From the NCBI GenBank assembly GCA_947371755.1, contig CANBQT010000013.1:1-60206 (forward strand): a DNA stretch of 60,206 nucleotides, in the 5' to 3' direction. Source of the stretch: Chitinophagaceae bacterium. Lineage in GTDB: Bacteria; Bacteroidota; Bacteroidia; Chitinophagales; Chitinophagaceae. Shown in pieces: positions 44,974 through 53,801 of this stretch (the first letter of the stretch is position 1; each line of letters opens with the position of its first letter). The notes under the pieces are model-generated. The model was given only the letters and a program-made list of their open reading frames with translations, was not told the origin of the DNA and searched no databases. A program made the translations under genes and the position numbers.

Positions 44974-45984
44974 ATGGGGAAAATCAAATTCATTTTATTT
45001 GTGGGATGTCTATTTTTGTTGAGTAAAGTCTCAGCACAGGACCCCCATTTCTCACAATTTTTTTCTTCTCCGCTTACTTTGAATCCAGCTTTTACAGGAA
45101 AGTTTGATGGAGCGTTGCGTGTAATGGGTAATTATCGAAACCAATGGCCTACTATTAATAATGCTTTTACCACGGCTACTGTTGCAGCTGATTTTCATAT
45201 CCTGGATAAAACAATCGCTTCTAATGATACCTGGGGTGTAGGATTTGTTGGTTATAATGATAATAGTGCCAATGGTGCTGTTAAATTCAATTACGGTTCC
45301 ATTTCTACAGCATATCACAAAGGTTTAGATGAAGAGGGTAACCATCAAATTGGTATTGGATTTCAGGCCACTTATGCCAACATGCTTATTAATACCGCAC
45401 AATTAAAATTTGAGGACCAACTTACGGGTGCAGGTTTTACTGGAATTACTTCTGAAGTTTTTAATAATGCAACCCTTAAAACAAATTATCTCGATTTGAA
45501 TGCGGGCTTCCTGTATAACGGAAGTACCAGCGATAAGAATAATTTCTATTTTGGTTTGAGTCTATACCACATCAACCGACCGAAACAAGAATTTACTGGA
45601 GCAGTTTATAATTTAAACCCACGTGCCACAATGAGTGCAGGAGGGTACTTTCCTTTAAGTCCTACCAGTCTTTTTCATATCAGTGGGTTACAAATGTTTC
45701 AGGGTGGAGCTAGTGAAACCATGATTGGAGGTACGTATCAATTCATTGCCGACCCTGCGGCTTTTAAACCCACAAGTGTGTATGCAGGTGCCTGGGTTCG
45801 CATTAAAGATGCGATCATTCCATATCTGGGTTTGGAATATGACGATTTTCGTTTAGGCGTTAGTTATGATTACAATACCTCTTCTTTAAAAACTGCCTCA
45901 CTAAATAGAGGAGGCATTGAAATTTCATTAATCTACATCAATCGTCCATCTTCCGACAAGCCTTTGAACTGTCCTAAATTCTAA
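44974..45984 (+). CDS. PorP/SprF-family type IX secretion outer-membrane protein
   Basis: From ATG 44974 the protein is 336 aa with a signal peptide (MGKIKFILFVGCLFLLSKVSAQ). The open frame runs upstream into upp and is not used. DPHFSQFFSSPLTLNPAFTGKFDGALRVMGNYRNQWP is the family hallmark. The barrel strands continue to the C-terminus. PorP/SprF proteins help attach or move type IX secretion substrates. No CTD cargo or sprB-like adhesin gene is adjacent, so it is likely an orphan paralogue. Confidence 0.9.
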   Translation: MGKIKFILFVGCLFLLSKVSAQDPHFSQFFSSPLTLNPAFTGKFDGALRVMGNYRNQWPTINNAFTTATVAADFHILDKTIASNDTWGVGFVGYNDNSANGAVKFNYGSISTAYHKGLDEEGNHQIGIGFQATYANMLINTAQLKFEDQLTGAGFTGITSEVFNNATLKTNYLDLNAGFLYNGSTSDKNNFYFGLSLYHINRPKQEFTGAVYNLNPRATMSAGGYFPLSPTSLFHISGLQMFQGGASETMIGGTYQFIADPAAFKPTSVYAGAWVRIKDAIIPYLGLEYDDFRLGVSYDYNTSSLKTASLNRGGIEISLIYINRPSSDKPLNCPKF

Positions 45985-45988
45985 TTCT

Positions 45989-46945
45989 CTAATTTCTGAT
46001 TTCTTTAGTGAGAGGTTTTGACTCAAGCCATTGTTCCTGTTTCTTCCAACGATGTAAAAAACGAAATAAATTTGAATTCAATGTGATCACTTCATTGTGT
46101 TCGTTATTGCTATAAATAAATAATGGCTTGTTAACTCTCAAATGGTTCATCTTCAACTCGTCTTCTGTAACTGAAATAATCGCAAGTTTCAATGAGTCTT
46201 GCAATTGTTGCATGACCTGCTTTGTATTTTCAAAAGTGCCTCCGTCTTTTGTATAAATATGTATAAACCGATGTTGTTTATTTTCAGCTATCCATTTTAG
46301 ATATGCATCATTGCCCCCATACATCGCATCAAATAATAATAGCTCATCAATTTTATTATACTGAATAATTTTACTGATTACTCGATAAGCGCCACTATGC
46401 CCTGCCAATGTGATCTTACAATCTTTAATGCTGTAACTTTTAGGTAGTCCTTTAACAGCTTCTATTTTTTTCAATAGATTATTGATAAACAGTGTAAACA
46501 TCTCAGGCCTTTCTAATTTACCCCCATAGCTGTCGGGTGCATTCTTAGGACCTTCTGGAAAAATAAAAATAGCATTTCTACCTGCATTTCTAAACTGTTC
46601 TGTTAATCCAAAATAACCGTTGGCACTATCTATATTATTATACCAACCATGAAACCAGATAAATAATTCAACCGTTTTTTTTGGAGCAAAATTTTGTGGT
46701 ATCAGAATTTGAACCGTGCTATCATCATAATGATCTTTATACGCAAAAAATTTGCCTTCATATTCATGTCCATTCAAACGGGCGGAATCTGGAAAAGGTG
46801 CAAAGGCAGACTGAATTTTGAAATATAATACTGGCTTGGGAGCCACAATTTCTGCACCCGATATCGCAGTATCTTTTTGAGCCGCTAATTGATTAGATAA
46901 AAAACTGATGATACAAAGTCCTACTAATATTTTTACGCTTTTCAT
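45989..46945 (-). CDS. Secreted alpha/beta-hydrolase-like esterase
   Basis: The 318-aa protein has a signal peptide (ending NQLAAQ, residue 23). The oxyanion segment FIWFHGWYNN is near 95-104. The nucleophile elbow GHSGAYR has Ser184, an Asp is in LLLFDAMYGG (206), and a His occurs in NNEHNEVI near the end, so a Ser-Asp-His triad is plausible. The substrate is unknown. Its stop is 4 bases from the convergent PorP-type gene, with no terminator. Confidence 0.78.
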   Translation of the reverse strand: MKSVKILVGLCIISFLSNQLAAQKDTAISGAEIVAPKPVLYFKIQSAFAPFPDSARLNGHEYEGKFFAYKDHYDDSTVQILIPQNFAPKKTVELFIWFHGWYNNIDSANGYFGLTEQFRNAGRNAIFIFPEGPKNAPDSYGGKLERPEMFTLFINNLLKKIEAVKGLPKSYSIKDCKITLAGHSGAYRVISKIIQYNKIDELLLFDAMYGGNDAYLKWIAENKQHRFIHIYTKDGGTFENTKQVMQQLQDSLKLAIISVTEDELKMNHLRVNKPLFIYSNNEHNEVITLNSNLFRFLHRWKKQEQWLESKPLTKEIRN

Positions 46946-47034
46946 TTTTAATCAATTAATGTTAAAATTCCCTCAAACCCTTGGGTTATCCTATAGTTAA
47001 ACTTAATCAATTATCTTAGTACAAATTTCTCCCC

Positions 47035-47799
47035 TTGCTGAAAGAAATCATCATTGCCATACAAGCCTATTTCCAGGCCCACCGCTTTATTAAAAAGCAT
47101 AAGCTCTGGAAATGGATCCTAATCCCGGGCATCATCTATTCTGTGCTTTTTGTAATAGGCATGTATTATTTCATGCACACTTCAAGTCAGTTCATCGAAT
47201 GGCTTAGTTTAAAGACAGGATTAAAAAGCTGGCTTGATACCCTGAGCAGCAGCTTCCTCGGCTTCATTTTTACAATGGGCAGTTTATTACTTTGGCTGAT
47301 TCTGTTATTATTTTATTTCTCTCTTTTCAAATATTTATTCCTCATCATTGGATCTCCTGTTTTTGCATACCTAAGTGAAAAAACGGAAGCTATCATTGAA
47401 GGGAAGGATATTCCATTCAATTTTAAACAATTACTGAAAGACATTATTCGGGGCATTAAACTTTCTGCCAGAAATAGTCTATGGCAAACTGTATATACCC
47501 TTTCTATTTTATTCTTAAGTTTAATTCCCATTTTAGGTTGGTTAACGCCGGTCTTAGCAGTTTTAATAGAATGTTACTACTACGGCTTCTCCATGCTTGA
47601 TTATAGTATGGAACGTCATAAAAAAACACCGGCTCAAAGTATTTATTATGTAGCGAGCCATAAAGGTCTGGCGATTGGCAATGGTCTGGTTTTTTATGTA
47701 TTACACTTTTTACCGATCATAGGTTGGGTACTTGCTCCTGCATATGCCGTAGTGGCTGCCACATTAAGTATGTATCCTTTAAAGCAATCTGAAAAATAA
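47035..47799 (+). CDS. EI24-domain membrane protein
   Basis: The 254-aa protein has about four to six hydrophobic helices (28-48, 80-103, 150-180, 216-245), with the pattern of the EI24/CysZ family. It starts with TTG at 47035; the next Met is 43 residues in and would remove the first helix, and a near-consensus box TATCTTAG at 47012-47019 fits a start here. Family members are proposed sulfate or other small-solute permeases, but this one has no linked cys genes. The next gene follows by one base. Confidence 0.8.
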   Translation: MLKEIIIAIQAYFQAHRFIKKHKLWKWILIPGIIYSVLFVIGMYYFMHTSSQFIEWLSLKTGLKSWLDTLSSSFLGFIFTMGSLLLWLILLLFYFSLFKYLFLIIGSPVFAYLSEKTEAIIEGKDIPFNFKQLLKDIIRGIKLSARNSLWQTVYTLSILFLSLIPILGWLTPVLAVLIECYYYGFSMLDYSMERHKKTPAQSIYYVASHKGLAIGNGLVFYVLHFLPIIGWVLAPAYAVVAATLSMYPLKQSEK

Positions 47800-47800
47800 A

Positions 47801-48505
47801 ATGGCAATAGGCAAAGTATATTTAATTCCTACGGTATTGTATGAAGAGAGTTTAGAAACTATTCCAACCTATATATTAGATGCCATTAAAGATTGCCAGG
47901 TATTCTTTGTGGAGAATGAAAAAACAACCCGCCGTTTCTTTAAAAAGCTATGGAAAGAAATGGTGATTGATGATTATACCTGGTTTGCGATTCACAAAGC
48001 AGAAGAAGCAGTAAGGCAAGAATTTTTGCAACAACTAAAAGCCGGGAAAAATATAGGTATCGTAAGTGAAGCTGGTTGCCCAGGTGTGGCAGATCCTGGT
48101 CAGCACTTAGTTTCAGCTGCACAACAAGCTGGCATTCAAATCAAACCATTAGTAGGACCAAGTTCCATATTACTTGCGCTCATGGCGAGTGGCATGAATG
48201 GTCAGTGTTTTCAATTTCATGGATACTTACCAATTGATTCCCTAGAGCGCAAAACAAAGATCAAAGAATTAGAAAACGATTCTCAACGCAGAAGTTGTAC
48301 GCAGATCTTCATCGAAACTCCATACCGAAATAATGCATTGATAAAAGACATTCTGACTAACTGTAAAGAAACTACTTTGCTTTGCATGGCAGTTGATATC
48401 ACGGGACCCACAGAATCTATTCTAACAAAATCGATCAGAAACTGGAATCAGAAAGTTCCAGACATACACAAGCGGTTAGCGATATTTCTATTGCAAGCAG
48501 AATGA
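47801..48505 (+). CDS. SAM-dependent methyltransferase, tetrapyrrole-methylase fold (RsmI-like)
   Basis: The 234-aa protein contains VSEAGCPGVADPGQHLVSAAQQAG (about 88-111) and GPSSILLALMASGMNG, signatures of RsmI, which methylates C1402 of 16S rRNA. FIETPYRNNALIKDI is also RsmI-like, but the N-terminus MAIGKVYLIPTVLYE lacks the usual GTPIGNL sequence, so the substrate is uncertain. It starts one base after the EI24 gene. Its stop merges with a heptamer array. Confidence 0.85.
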   Translation: MAIGKVYLIPTVLYEESLETIPTYILDAIKDCQVFFVENEKTTRRFFKKLWKEMVIDDYTWFAIHKAEEAVRQEFLQQLKAGKNIGIVSEAGCPGVADPGQHLVSAAQQAGIQIKPLVGPSSILLALMASGMNGQCFQFHGYLPIDSLERKTKIKELENDSQRRSCTQIFIETPYRNNALIKDILTNCKETTLLCMAVDITGPTESILTKSIRNWNQKVPDIHKRLAIFLLQAE

Positions 48506-48525
48506 AAAGTAGAAAGTAAAAAGCC
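48505..48525. repeat. Heptamer array starting at the methyltransferase stop codon
   Basis: Units AAAAGTA, GAAAGTA and AAAAGCC follow in 7-base phase from the last base of the TGA stop. They are A-rich on the coding strand like the arrays at 8873 and 17254. Confidence 0.5.
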
Positions 48526-48564
48526 CGGATAAGAAAATAGAGTTGATAAACTAGTGCGAAAAAA

Positions 48565-48628
48565 GTTTCCCCTCCATCGCATGCGATGGAGGGGTGGCTG
48601 GAGCGGCTGAGCGAACAGACGGGGTGGT
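48565..48628. repeat. 64-base palindrome-containing element, copy 2 (inverted)
   Basis: This is the reverse complement of 17139-17202 with a single difference. In this copy the palindrome is perfect over 26 bases (48569-48594), with arms CCCCTCCATCGCA and its complement. It again lies between convergent genes. Confidence 0.9.
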
Positions 48629-48658
48629 TACCCTTTTAAGACAATCTTACTCCAAAAA

Positions 48659-49045
48659 TTATTTCGGCTTTATTTCCATTTGAATATTTGCGCTTTGAAC
48701 ATTGTAAATACTATCTACAATATAGCTTTCAGTTCCCCGCCATGGAAGGCTTCCAAAATATCTTTTATAATGTAGTTCCACTTCTTTACCAGCATTCTCT
48801 AATAATTTTTTAGCAACAGATTCATTGGTTACACTAAACTCAAAATAGTTGCTTTCTACATTGACCTTAAAACCACTTTGGATAATTTTACCTTCATATG
48901 TTTTAAAGAGAATCCCTTTCTGTTGAAAAGTATTCAATTGTCCCGCTTTTGTGCCTTCTGCATACACAAAATAGAATCGCCAATAGAAAAACACCACAAA
49001 AGCTACCAGTATAATTATCGAAAAAATCCAAAGTATCTTTTTCAT
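48659..49045 (-). CDS. Small membrane-anchored hypothetical protein
   Basis: The 128-aa protein has an N-terminal anchor (about 5-24). A compact domain with EGTKAGQLNTFQQKGILFKTYEGKIIQSGF and a mixed alpha/beta C-terminus follows. I recall similar Bacteroidota proteins misnamed as 6-phosphogluconate dehydrogenase; there is no dehydrogenase motif. It is a real gene by length and pattern; the function is unknown. It follows the M28 peptidase gene by 91 bases on the same strand, with the palindrome element beyond its stop. Confidence 0.7.
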   Translation of the reverse strand: MKKILWIFSIIILVAFVVFFYWRFYFVYAEGTKAGQLNTFQQKGILFKTYEGKIIQSGFKVNVESNYFEFSVTNESVAKKLLENAGKEVELHYKRYFGSLPWRGTESYIVDSIYNVQSANIQMEIKPK

Positions 49046-49136
49046 ATGTTTATCAATTGATTTTGGTTAGCTGTAATTCACAAATAGTAATTCGGTTGGT
49101 ATTGAAATGTATTCTTGCTCATTTCATATGACTATT

Positions 49137-50501
49137 TTAAAGTCCTTTTTGATCAACAAGATAAATTAAACCCGCCATATTCACAGCACCTAATAGCAGT
49201 TCACGTTTATTCACGTTTTCAAATACATCGCTTCTTGCGTGGTGTAAATCAAAATAACGTTGCGGGTCTGGAATAAAGCCAGACATAGATGTTCCGAATG
49301 CGCTGCCAAGCGGACCAATATCTGCGCCACCGCCACCATCGATCATTCTGTCTGTTCCGTAAGGACGTAATAAGGGTAACCAACTTTGCACTTTTGCAAG
49401 TTTTGATTTATCCTTCATACTAAATCCAAAACCTCTGGGCGTAAACCCTCCCTCATCACTTTCTAAAGCAAAAATATGTTTCTCATTATTTGCTTTTGCT
49501 TTTTCAGCATACTTCAATCCACCACGCAAACCATTTTCTTCATTCGCAAATAAAACAAAATGGATGGTATGTTTTGGATGGTAGCCAATTGCTTTCATGG
49601 CTCTCAATATTTCAATGGTATGCACAATTCCTGCACCATCATCATGAGCGCCTTCGTTCACATCCCAGCTATCCAGGTGACCACCAATAGTTATGATCTC
49701 ATCGGGAAATTCAGTTCCCTTTAAAACACCAATAATATTATGCCCAACTGTATCTGGAAGGAATTTGCCATTGGTTTGCAAACTAACCTTAAAGCCAGTT
49801 TTGATACTCCATAAATAATCTGCATCTCTTGGCCCAACAGCTACTGCAGGGATCTTTGGCAGACTATCAGTATAAGCCATGGCACCAGTGTGAGGATCAT
49901 TAGCTGTAGATTCAGTTAAAGAACGAATCATTACCGCCACAGCACCATATTTAGCGGCGCGACTTGGTCCTGATCTTCTGTACATCCCCACTTCACCATA
50001 AGAAACAAAGGGCATTACATTAGTGGGATTAAATCCATAATTATAATACACAATCTTCCCTTTTACTTCATCTTTTCTTCTTTCTAATTCGGCAAAGTCA
50101 GCCACCATTAAAACATCAGCAGTAATTGTTTTTCCATTACTTCCTAGTGAATTACCAAGAGCTAACACATCTAATGTGCGACTAGCTTTCTTTTTATCAA
50201 GCTCTGTGATCACTGCTTTATCTTTTCCGCCACGCACCCAATGCGGCAACATACATTCCTGTAAGATCACTTCATCAGCGCCAGCATGCTCCAATGCAGC
50301 TTTACCCCATAGTTCTGCTTTCGCAAACTGAGGAGAGCCCGCTAAACGACCTCCTACTTGTTTAGTCAGTTGATATAAAAGGTCATAGGCAGTGCCATTC
50401 CTTAAGATCTCGTCTGAAAACTTTTTGATCATCACAGAATCTTTCTCCTGTGCAAGGGTCAATAGGGGCAATAGGGCAACTATTGCGAACAATCTTTTCA
50501 T
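49137..50501 (-). CDS. Secreted M28-family aminopeptidase
   Basis: The 454-aa protein has a signal peptide (MKRLFAIVALLPLLTLAQ). A PA insert domain spans about 110-235. The M28 zinc site includes GGHLDSWDVNEGAHDDGAG (His and Asp, about 275-293), the Glu pair in FANEENGLRG (about 322-331) and a His in DLHHARSD near 425. It removes amino acids from peptides outside the cytoplasm. It probably forms a unit with the small membrane protein downstream. Confidence 0.92.
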   Translation of the reverse strand: MKRLFAIVALLPLLTLAQEKDSVMIKKFSDEILRNGTAYDLLYQLTKQVGGRLAGSPQFAKAELWGKAALEHAGADEVILQECMLPHWVRGGKDKAVITELDKKKASRTLDVLALGNSLGSNGKTITADVLMVADFAELERRKDEVKGKIVYYNYGFNPTNVMPFVSYGEVGMYRRSGPSRAAKYGAVAVMIRSLTESTANDPHTGAMAYTDSLPKIPAVAVGPRDADYLWSIKTGFKVSLQTNGKFLPDTVGHNIIGVLKGTEFPDEIITIGGHLDSWDVNEGAHDDGAGIVHTIEILRAMKAIGYHPKHTIHFVLFANEENGLRGGLKYAEKAKANNEKHIFALESDEGGFTPRGFGFSMKDKSKLAKVQSWLPLLRPYGTDRMIDGGGGADIGPLGSAFGTSMSGFIPDPQRYFDLHHARSDVFENVNKRELLLGAVNMAGLIYLVDQKGL

Positions 50502-50643
50502 CAGTGTTTTAGTTTAGGGATAAAGTTAACCAATTGTTGTGTTTGAACAATATAGTATGAACGGCGTTTTATAAACGGATAATTAATTGTTACTTGCATA
50601 AGATTTAAAGCCAATATGGCCGATACAGTATAAACTACGAAGC

Positions 50644-51771
50644 ATGCGCATAGGTATAGTTTGCTATCCCACATTTGGTGGTAGTGGCGTTTTGGCTACA
50701 GAACTAGGAAAAGCTCTTGCCGATGAGGGACATGAAGTACATTTTATCACCTATCAGCAACCAGTAAGGCTCAATGTATTCAATGCCAATATATTTTACC
50801 ACGAAGTTAGGGTACCCACTTATCCGCTATTCGATTACCCACCATATGAAGTAGCATTGGCTAGTACCATGGTAGATGTGATCATGAATCACGACCTTGA
50901 CTTATTGCACGTACATTATGCCATTCCGCACGCATCCGCCGCCTATATGGCCAAGCAGATAGTGAAACAAAAAACAGGGAGAAGTATTCCGGTGATTACT
51001 ACTTTGCACGGCACTGATATTACATTAGTAGGAAAAGATAAAATGTATGAACCCGTGGTAACATTTTCAATTAATGAAAGTGATGCCATCACTGCAGTAT
51101 CACAGAATTTAAAAGATGAGACCTTCAAAAATTTTGCTATTACAAAAGATATTGAAGTCATTTTTAATTTTGTAGACGTTAATCGATTCAATAAAAAACC
51201 AATCGATGCTTTTAGAAAAGTAATTGCGCCTCATGGTGAGAAAATTCTGATGCATGCATCAAATTTTAGAAAAGTAAAACGCATTGATGATGTGGTTACC
51301 ATTTTTTCAAATGTGCGTAAAGTGATGCCAGCGAAATTATTGATGGTGGGTGATGGTCCTGAAAGGCATGCAGCAGAAGAACAAGCAAGAGCATTGGGAA
51401 TTGAAGAAGATATCAGATTCCTTGGTAAGCAAGAGCAGATGGAAGACATTTTAGCAGTAAGCGATGTATTCTTATTGCCTTCTGAATATGAAAGTTTTGG
51501 ATTGGCTGCACTAGAAGCCATGGCAACAAGAGCAGTGGTAATCAGCACCAATGCCGGAGGTTTAGCAGAAATTAATCTACAAGGTGTAACTGGATTTATG
51601 GCCAATGTAGGTGATACAGCGGCTATGAGTAATTTTGCTATAGATCTTCTTCGTGATGATGAGAGATTAGCCAGCATGAAAGAAGCTGCTTACCAGCAAG
51701 CCTGCTTATTTGATATCAGCAAGATCATTCCGGTGTACGAAAAATTGTACAGTAAATTTTGCAGGATGTGA
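50644..51771 (+). CDS. bshA: N-acetyl-alpha-D-glucosaminyl L-malate synthase
   Basis: The 375-aa GT4 glycosyltransferase begins MRIGIVCYPTFGGSGVLATELG, the BshA signature. VGDGPERHAAEEQARAL and LPSEYESFGLAALEAMA (about 280-296) carry the nucleotide-sugar site with Glu residues. It joins UDP-GlcNAc to malate, the first step of bacillithiol synthesis. bshB and bshC are not in the window. It is divergent from the peptidase and its stop is 11 bases from the convergent aminotransferase. Confidence 0.93.
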   Translation: MRIGIVCYPTFGGSGVLATELGKALADEGHEVHFITYQQPVRLNVFNANIFYHEVRVPTYPLFDYPPYEVALASTMVDVIMNHDLDLLHVHYAIPHASAAYMAKQIVKQKTGRSIPVITTLHGTDITLVGKDKMYEPVVTFSINESDAITAVSQNLKDETFKNFAITKDIEVIFNFVDVNRFNKKPIDAFRKVIAPHGEKILMHASNFRKVKRIDDVVTIFSNVRKVMPAKLLMVGDGPERHAAEEQARALGIEEDIRFLGKQEQMEDILAVSDVFLLPSEYESFGLAALEAMATRAVVISTNAGGLAEINLQGVTGFMANVGDTAAMSNFAIDLLRDDERLASMKEAAYQQACLFDISKIIPVYEKLYSKFCRM

Positions 51772-51782
51772 TAGTAAGAAGT

Positions 51783-52976
51783 TTAATGATTCATCACTTC
51801 TTCAATACTCTTTAAAATTATCGCACACATTTCTTTGAGTTCTGCTTCTGTAATAATCAGTGGCGGTGCTATCCGTAAGCGATCTGGGGCAAATAAAAAC
51901 CAATCGGTGATCAGTCCATTTTTCACACACTGATGCACAATCGTTTGATTCAGTTCGGGAGTTGCAAATTGTAAAGACATCCAAAGTCCCGCAGTTCTGC
52001 TTGAAACAATGGCCGGATGCTTGATCAGGTCGATCAATATTTTCTCTTTCGCAAAAACAGTATCAATAAATTTTCCTTCCAATAAAACCTCCAATGCAGC
52101 TTTGCCAGCAGCGCAGGAAACAGGGTGTCCCCCGAATGTAGTAATATGGCCCAGCACAGGATTGGATGTTAATGTTGACATCAATCTTTTATCTGCAATA
52201 AATGCACCCAATGGCATGCCGCCACCCAGGGCTTTTCCTAATAATAAAATATCAGGAACGATACCATATTGTTCAAAAGCAAATAAGGTACCTGTTCTGC
52301 CGAAGCCGGCTTGTATTTCATCAAAGATCAATAACACACAATGCTCATCGCATTTTTTCCTTAACGCTTCTAACCATTCTTGATGCGGTTTGATGATGCC
52401 ACTTTCGGCTTGCACCGTTTCAATGATTACACATGCAGTGTTTTTATCAATAGCTTCAATTGCTGAATACGCATTAAAATCAACGTGTTCAATATCCGGC
52501 AATAATGGCCTGAATGCATTTCTCCAGTACTCATCACCCATAATACTCAAAGCACCCTGCGTACTTCCATGATAGGCATTTTTACAGGCGATGATCTTAG
52601 ATTTGCCAGTTACTCTTTTGGCCAACTTCATGGCACCTTCTGTGGCTTCGGCACCACTATTGGTAAAATAGACACAGTTTAAAGATGGTGGCAACTGTTC
52701 GGTCAAATATTTTGAATAGGTTGTTTGTGGTGCTTCGATAAATTCACCATATACAATCAAGTGCATGTATGCTGCAGCCTGGTCCTGTACTGCTTTTACC
52801 ACTTTAGGATGACTATGACCAATATTACAAACACTGAAACCAGAGATCATGTCCAGATAAGACTTATCATCTATATCCCATAAATGAATCCCTGCAGCTT
52901 TTACCATCTCAATACCAATGGGTTGGGTGGAAGTCTGAGCTACATGATTCAAAAATAACTGACGGTTCGATTGCAT
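51783..52976 (-). CDS. Class III PLP-dependent aminotransferase
   Basis: The 397-aa protein has the class III pattern: NSGAEATEGAMKLAK (107-121), Asp219 in LIFDEIQAGFGRTG and the PLP Lys248 in LLLGKALGGGMPLGAF. It is closest to acetylornithine/ornithine-type aminotransferases. No arginine genes are adjacent, so the substrate is uncertain. A near-consensus box GAACTTTG lies upstream on the minus strand at 53001-52994. It is divergent from the gamma-carbonic anhydrase gene. Confidence 0.87.
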   Translation of the reverse strand: MQSNRQLFLNHVAQTSTQPIGIEMVKAAGIHLWDIDDKSYLDMISGFSVCNIGHSHPKVVKAVQDQAAAYMHLIVYGEFIEAPQTTYSKYLTEQLPPSLNCVYFTNSGAEATEGAMKLAKRVTGKSKIIACKNAYHGSTQGALSIMGDEYWRNAFRPLLPDIEHVDFNAYSAIEAIDKNTACVIIETVQAESGIIKPHQEWLEALRKKCDEHCVLLIFDEIQAGFGRTGTLFAFEQYGIVPDILLLGKALGGGMPLGAFIADKRLMSTLTSNPVLGHITTFGGHPVSCAAGKAALEVLLEGKFIDTVFAKEKILIDLIKHPAIVSSRTAGLWMSLQFATPELNQTIVHQCVKNGLITDWFLFAPDRLRIAPPLIITEAELKEMCAIILKSIEEVMNH

Positions 52977-53034
52977 ACTTACCAGTAAAAATACAAAGTT
53001 CGCAAATTAGCTGCGGAAAAAGCTTAGCATGTTT

Positions 53035-53042
53035 TAGCTTTG
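53035..53042 (+). promoter_or_regulatory. -7 box of the gamma-CA gene; excludes the TTG start
   Basis: TAGCTTTG fully matches TAnnTTTG. An in-frame TTG at 53040 lies within it, so translation starts at ATG 53061, with a leader of about 15 bases. Confidence 0.55.
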
Positions 53043-53060
53043 TATCATAATCTGAAAAAT

Positions 53061-53597
53061 ATGGCACTCATTCTTCCTGTACAAGGTAAATCTCCGGAGT
53101 TTGGTAATGACTGTTTTGTAGCACCCAATGCAACTATTGTGGGTGACGTGGTAATGGGTGATGCATGCAGTGTCTGGTTCAACGCAGTAATTCGTGGAGA
53201 TGTAAATTATATTAAGATTGGAAACAAGGTTAATATTCAAGATGGCGCCATTATACATTGTACTTACGAAAAGCATCCCACCAATATAGGTAACAATGTA
53301 TCTATTGGACATAATGCTATGGTGCACGGATGTACCATTCATGATAATGTTCTGATTGGTATGGGTTCTATTGTGATGGACGAATGTGTGGTTCATACCA
53401 ATGCCATCATAGCTGCTGGTGCGGTAGTTTTAGAAGGCACGATCGTAGAAGCCGGTAGTATTTATGCTGGCGTACCTGCTAAAAAAGTAAAAGAAGTATC
53501 TCAAGACCTTATTCATGGTGAAATTAACCGGATCTCAAATAATTATGTCAAATACGCATCATGGTTCGAGAGTAATAATGATGCGCCAAAAAAATAA
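53061..53597 (+). CDS. Gamma-carbonic-anhydrase-family hexapeptide protein
   Basis: From ATG 53061 the protein is 178 aa. A left-handed beta-helix is built from hexapeptide repeats (IVGDVVMGDACSVWFNAVIRGD, VNIQDGAIIHC, IGNNVSIGHNAMVHGC). Metal His residues are in IIHCTYEKH, IGHNAMVHGC. Family members are Zn or Fe carbonic anhydrases or of unknown activity (YrdA, PaaY). It precedes a small lipoprotein gene by 6 bases. Confidence 0.9.
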   Translation: MALILPVQGKSPEFGNDCFVAPNATIVGDVVMGDACSVWFNAVIRGDVNYIKIGNKVNIQDGAIIHCTYEKHPTNIGNNVSIGHNAMVHGCTIHDNVLIGMGSIVMDECVVHTNAIIAAGAVVLEGTIVEAGSIYAGVPAKKVKEVSQDLIHGEINRISNNYVKYASWFESNNDAPKK

Positions 53598-53603
53598 TAA
53601 ATA

Positions 53604-53801
53604 ATGCGATTAAGTGTCCTGCTTTTCTGTGTTGTGATTTTTAGTTCATGCGGACTATTCCGTCATAATAGTGCCAAAGACATGAATGGACTTTCCTGCA
53701 ATGGATTACACGGTAGAAATACTGGTGCTGAAAAATTATTATCAGATGATAATCTGGCGAAGAAAATGCCAAAATATAAGATGGATAAAATTAATAATTG
53801 A
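53604..53801 (+). CDS. Small lipoprotein, 65 aa
   Basis: The protein is a signal peptide with the lipobox FSSC (Cys at residue 16) and about 49 further residues, Asn/Lys-rich, with no domain I recognise. A second pair of residues, Cys32 in LSCNGLHG, is of note. It starts 6 bases after the gamma-CA stop, so cotranslation is likely. Its last 11 bases overlap the end of rsgA on the other strand. The lipobox and spacing support a real gene. Confidence 0.6.
   Translation: MRLSVLLFCVVIFSSCGLFRHNSAKDMNGLSCNGLHGRNTGAEKLLSDDNLAKKMPKYKMDKINN

Noticed and set aside
48659..49045. 6-phosphogluconate dehydrogenase function for the 128-aa protein
   Set aside because: There is no Rossmann motif, and the length is far too short; such a name would be an inherited error.
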